A stretch of 6,822 nt of DNA from NCBI GenBank assembly GCA_947428535.1, contig CANEMG010000050.1:1-6822 (forward strand), in the 5' to 3' direction. This DNA is from an uncultured Clostridium sp. GTDB taxonomy: Bacteria > Bacillota > Clostridia > TANB77 > CAG-508. Under the pieces are notes generated by a model, which did no database searches, was not told the origin of the DNA, and saw only the letters and a program-made list of their open reading frames with translations. A program made the translations under genes and the position numbers. Of the stretch, positions 4,449-6,822 are shown one piece after another (position 1 is the stretch's first letter; the number at the start of each line of letters is the position of its first letter).

Positions 4449-5912
4449 TTGCATAGAGTAAATGATACTATGATGCAATATTTTGAATGGTATTTGCCTA
4501 GTGATTCTACACTTTGGAACAAGCTTACAAAAGATGCTAAGCATATAGAAAACATTGGAGTAACACACTTATGGTTACCACCATCTTATAAAGCAGCAGA
4601 TGGGAAAAAGGATGTAGGCTATGGAGTATATGACTTATACGATTTAGGAGAATTTAATCAAAAAGGTGATATTCCTACAAAGTATGGAACAAAGGATGAA
4701 TATATAAATGCAATAAAAGTATTGCGAGAAAATAATATAAAAGTTTTGGCTGATATAGTTTTAAACCATAAAATGGGTGCAGATGAAACAGAGGATGTTT
4801 TAGCAGTTCAAGATGATGCTTCAAACAGAAATATAAGCTTAACAGATGCTAAGCCAATTAGAGTATGGACAAAATATACTTTTCCAGGAAGAGGAGATAC
4901 ATATTCTAACTTTAAATGGAACTGGACACATTTTCATGGAATAGACTGGGATGAAAATACTGCTACAGCAGCAATCTATAAATTTTACGGAAAACATTGG
5001 GATGAAGATGTAGACAAAGAAAATGGAAATTATGACTATTTAATGGGAGCAGATATAGACTTAAACAATTTTGATGTTGTAAAAGAACTTAAAAACTGGG
5101 GGAAATGGTATTTAGAAACTACAGGAGTTGATGGATTTAGATTAGATGCAGTAAAACATATAAGGAGTGAGTTTTTTCCTGAATGGTTAGAAGAACTTCA
5201 AAATGAGTCAGAAAAGAAACTTTATACAGTAGGAGAATATTGGAGTTCAAATATAGATGTAATGAAAGAGTATATAGAAAAAACTAATAAATGTATGTCT
5301 TTATTTGATGTACCACTTCATTATAATTTTTATAGGGCATCTATAAGTAATGGTGAATTTAATATGAGTCAGATATTTGATGGGACATTAGTTGGAACAA
5401 TGCCAGAACTTGCAGTTACTTTTGTTGATAATCATGATACCGAACTTGGGCAAGCTTTAGAATCTTGGATTTTAGATTGGTTCAAACCATTAGCGTATTC
5501 TTTAATTCTTTTAAGAAAAGATGGCTTTCCCTGTATATTTTACGGAGATTACTATGGAGTACCTGAAAAAGAAATTGAGCCAAAGCAAAATATGTTAGAT
5601 ATATTATTAAAAGTAAGAAAATATTATGCTTATGGTGAGCAATATGATTATTTTAATGATGTTAATGTAATAGGTTTTACAAGATTAGGAGATAATGAAC
5701 ATCCAGATTCAGGGCTAGCAGTTGTTATGTCAGATAAAAATGGTGGCTCAATTCAAATGAATGTTGGAAAAGATTTAGCTAATACAACATTTTATGATTG
5801 TACAGGGAATTTATCAGAAACCGTATATGTTGATAATGAAGGAAATGGAATTTTCTATTGTAAAGATGGTAGTGTTTCTGTTTGGATAAAACAGGGGCAA
5901 AGTGTGAATTAG
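4449..5912 (+). CDS. Cytoplasmic alpha-amylase (glycoside hydrolase family 13, liquefying type)
   Basis: This enzyme hydrolyses internal alpha-1,4-glucosidic bonds in glycogen- or starch-like glucans. From TTG 4449 it has 487 aa and no signal peptide, so it should act in the cytoplasm. It closely follows the Bacillus liquefying (GH13_5) pattern: MMQYFEWYLPSD near the N-terminus, conserved region I DIVLNH (residues 102-107), a B domain with FPGRGDTYSNFKWNW, region II GFRLDAVKH (229-237) with nucleophile Asp233, region III GEYW (262-265) with acid/base Glu263, and region IV FVDNHDTE (325-332) with Asp330. Likely calcium ligands Asn106, the DID of MGADID and His237 are present. FKPLAYSLILLRKDGFPCIFYGDYYG and a C-terminal beta domain complete it. 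It follows the patatin gene after 26 bases without its own promoter, so it is probably the last gene of the operon. The start choice is the main uncertainty: GTG 4440 would add three residues, ATG 4470 would remove seven. Confidence 0.95.
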   Translation: MHRVNDTMMQYFEWYLPSDSTLWNKLTKDAKHIENIGVTHLWLPPSYKAADGKKDVGYGVYDLYDLGEFNQKGDIPTKYGTKDEYINAIKVLRENNIKVLADIVLNHKMGADETEDVLAVQDDASNRNISLTDAKPIRVWTKYTFPGRGDTYSNFKWNWTHFHGIDWDENTATAAIYKFYGKHWDEDVDKENGNYDYLMGADIDLNNFDVVKELKNWGKWYLETTGVDGFRLDAVKHIRSEFFPEWLEELQNESEKKLYTVGEYWSSNIDVMKEYIEKTNKCMSLFDVPLHYNFYRASISNGEFNMSQIFDGTLVGTMPELAVTFVDNHDTELGQALESWILDWFKPLAYSLILLRKDGFPCIFYGDYYGVPEKEIEPKQNMLDILLKVRKYYAYGEQYDYFNDVNVIGFTRLGDNEHPDSGLAVVMSDKNGGSIQMNVGKDLANTTFYDCTGNLSETVYVDNEGNGIFYCKDGSVSVWIKQGQSVN

Positions 5913-5918
5913 TTAAAT

Positions 5919-5942
5919 AAACCCTTACTGCTGTAAGGGTTT
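5919..5942 (+). terminator. Terminator hairpin after the amylase gene, possibly bidirectional
   Basis: AAACCCTTAC at 5919-5928 and GTAAGGGTTT at 5933-5942 form a perfect 10-bp stem with loop TGCT. It sits seven bases after the amylase stop codon, between two convergent genes. The T tract on the + strand is interrupted (TTTGAGTTTTATATT), and on the minus strand TTTATTTAACT follows, so it may serve both directions. Confidence 0.82.
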
Positions 5943-5962
5943 GAGTTTTATATTAATTTGAT

Positions 5963-5984
5963 TTATCGCAATTTTATCGCAATT
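5963..5984. repeat. Tandem 11-bp repeats at the integrase 3' end (possible att or arm-type site)
   Basis: TTATCGCAATT occurs twice without a gap, at 5963-5973 and 5974-5984, with a decayed third unit TTACGATATTT at 5984-5994. It overlaps the first base of the integrase stop triplet on the complementary strand. Tyrosine recombinases of Tn916-like elements and phages bind short direct repeats near the element end, often beside int, so this may be an arm-type binding site or contain the attachment core. No second copy can be seen because only one end of the element is in the window. Confidence 0.5.
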
Positions 5985-6822
5985 TACGATATTTTAAAAT
6001 GTATTTTGTTTTCTTTATAATAATTATTCAAATTTTCTAAATTTTTATTTCTATACTGATCAAAAACATCTATATAAACGTTTAGTGTTGTTTCAATTTT
6101 ACTATGACCAAGTAATTTGCTTAAAACAATTACATCAATTCCACATTCAATACATCTAGTAGCAAAAGTGTGTCTACACATGTGAAAATTAGTATCACTA
6201 GATTTTGTATTAACCTCTTTTTGATTTATACATCTTTTTACAATAGTTGGTCTTATTTGAGCATTTTTACAAATAGTTTTAAATTTTCTGTTTATTAGAT
6301 TTGGCTGAATTGGATTTCCTCTAGAATCACAGAATAATAAATTATTTTTATTTTGAATAATAAGTTTAGAATTATTTATTTGTTCTTGTAATAAAATTTC
6401 TAAGAAATTATTTTCACAGATTTCAAAAGGTATTTCTCTTTTTCCTATTTGGTCTCGTTTTTTTCTTCCTGTTTTTGTGTTATTACCTATAATAACTCTG
6501 TCATTAATATCTCTAGTTAGGGTCTTAGATACAATTATTTTTTTGTTTTTAAAATCTATATCATCAAAAGTTAATGCACCGATTTCTCCAATTCTCATTC
6601 CTGTAAAAAGTGATAGTAGTATAATGTTTGACATATTAATATCAGTATTAGAGGAATGTAAATATTGTATTAGTTTTTTTTCTTCACTAATATTAAAACT
6701 TTTAATTTTAGAGTTTCTTTGAGAACTAATAGGCTTTAGAATTTTATCCATAGGATTTTTGGCTATAAATTCTTCTAAAATTGCTTTTTTGAATCCACTA
6801 TTTAATATTCTCCACATAGTAT
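5984..6822 (-). CDS. Tyrosine recombinase / phage-type integrase, 5' end outside window
   Basis: This protein is a site-specific DNA recombinase of the tyrosine family, which cuts and rejoins strands through a 3'-phosphotyrosine to integrate or excise a mobile element. The frame stays open to the window edge. Counting from the Met at 6817, 277 residues are visible, and Thr precedes it. The N-terminal DNA-binding part is missing: the visible start (FKKAILEEFIAKNPMDKI) is the end of the core-binding SAM-like domain, where the preceding helices are normally present. The catalytic set is complete: Arg75 in TGMRIGEI, Lys115 in the beta-hairpin TKTGRKKR, His212 and Arg215 in HMCRHTFATR, His238 in LLGHSKIETT and the nucleophile Tyr248 in NVYID. 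It is convergent to the amylase gene and lies beside tandem repeats, as expected at the end of a prophage or integrative element. Its promoter lies outside the window. It looks functional as far as seen. Confidence 0.92.
   Translation of the reverse strand, partial: TMWRILNSGFKKAILEEFIAKNPMDKILKPISSQRNSKIKSFNISEEKKLIQYLHSSNTDINMSNIILLSLFTGMRIGEIGALTFDDIDFKNKKIIVSKTLTRDINDRVIIGNNTKTGRKKRDQIGKREIPFEICENNFLEILLQEQINNSKLIIQNKNNLLFCDSRGNPIQPNLINRKFKTICKNAQIRPTIVKRCINQKEVNTKSSDTNFHMCRHTFATRCIECGIDVIVLSKLLGHSKIETTLNVYIDVFDQYRNKNLENLNNYYKENKIHFKIS

Noticed and set aside
4190..4555. 121-aa minus-strand ORF
   Set aside because: It is a leucine-rich shadow antisense to the patatin and amylase genes.
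6477..6722. 81-aa plus-strand ORF
   Set aside because: It is antisense to the integrase catalytic domain and has no ribosome binding site or recognisable content.

Overview
The window is very AT-rich DNA with A/T-ending codons, AGA as the usual arginine codon, strong AGGAG-type ribosome binding sites and TTG/GTG as minor starts. It also holds a Spo0E-type phosphatase, an Lgt close to clostridial forms and a YfmH-type M16 protein. Together these point to a spore-forming, low-GC Firmicute, most likely of the class Clostridia. I cannot name the species.

Left part (1-1568): the 3' end of a YfmH-like M16 peptidase-family gene, then lgt (prolipoprotein diacylglyceryl transferase), both on the + strand. 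The gap between them is filled almost exactly by a 116-bp near-perfect palindrome (643-758). It starts on the base after the yfmH stop codon and ends just before the lgt ribosome binding site. Removing it would leave a tight 12-base operon junction, so it looks like a REP/MITE-type insertion.

Middle part (1569-2488): two short genes, each with its own signals. The first is a 49-aa Spo0E-like phosphatase (1651-1800) with a good promoter and terminator. The second is an 80-aa single-pass membrane protein of unknown function (2148-2390), preceded by a leader with overlapping, mutually exclusive inverted repeats and a CATACAAT box, and followed by an intrinsic terminator. Both share an identical 18-base stretch just upstream of their ribosome binding sites. 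About 200 bases between them hold no recognisable gene.

Right-centre (2424-5942): an apparent three-gene operon with a sigma-A-type promoter and a terminal hairpin. It encodes an MscS-family mechanosensitive channel, a patatin-like phospholipase whose start overlaps the channel's stop (TAATG), and a cytoplasmic GH13 alpha-amylase starting 26 bases after the patatin stop, most likely at a TTG codon. The first two act at or on the membrane; the amylase degrades internal alpha-glucan. A shared physiological theme is only a guess.

Right end (5963-6822): a convergent tyrosine recombinase/integrase, cut by the window edge at its 5' end, with tandem 11-bp repeats at its 3' end. This looks like one end of an integrated mobile element whose body lies beyond the window. 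I found no tRNA, rRNA, CRISPR array or recognisable riboswitch. Most of the window is ordinary chromosomal content; the most unusual items are the 116-bp palindrome, the dyad-rich leader at 2065-2117 and the integrase-side repeats.
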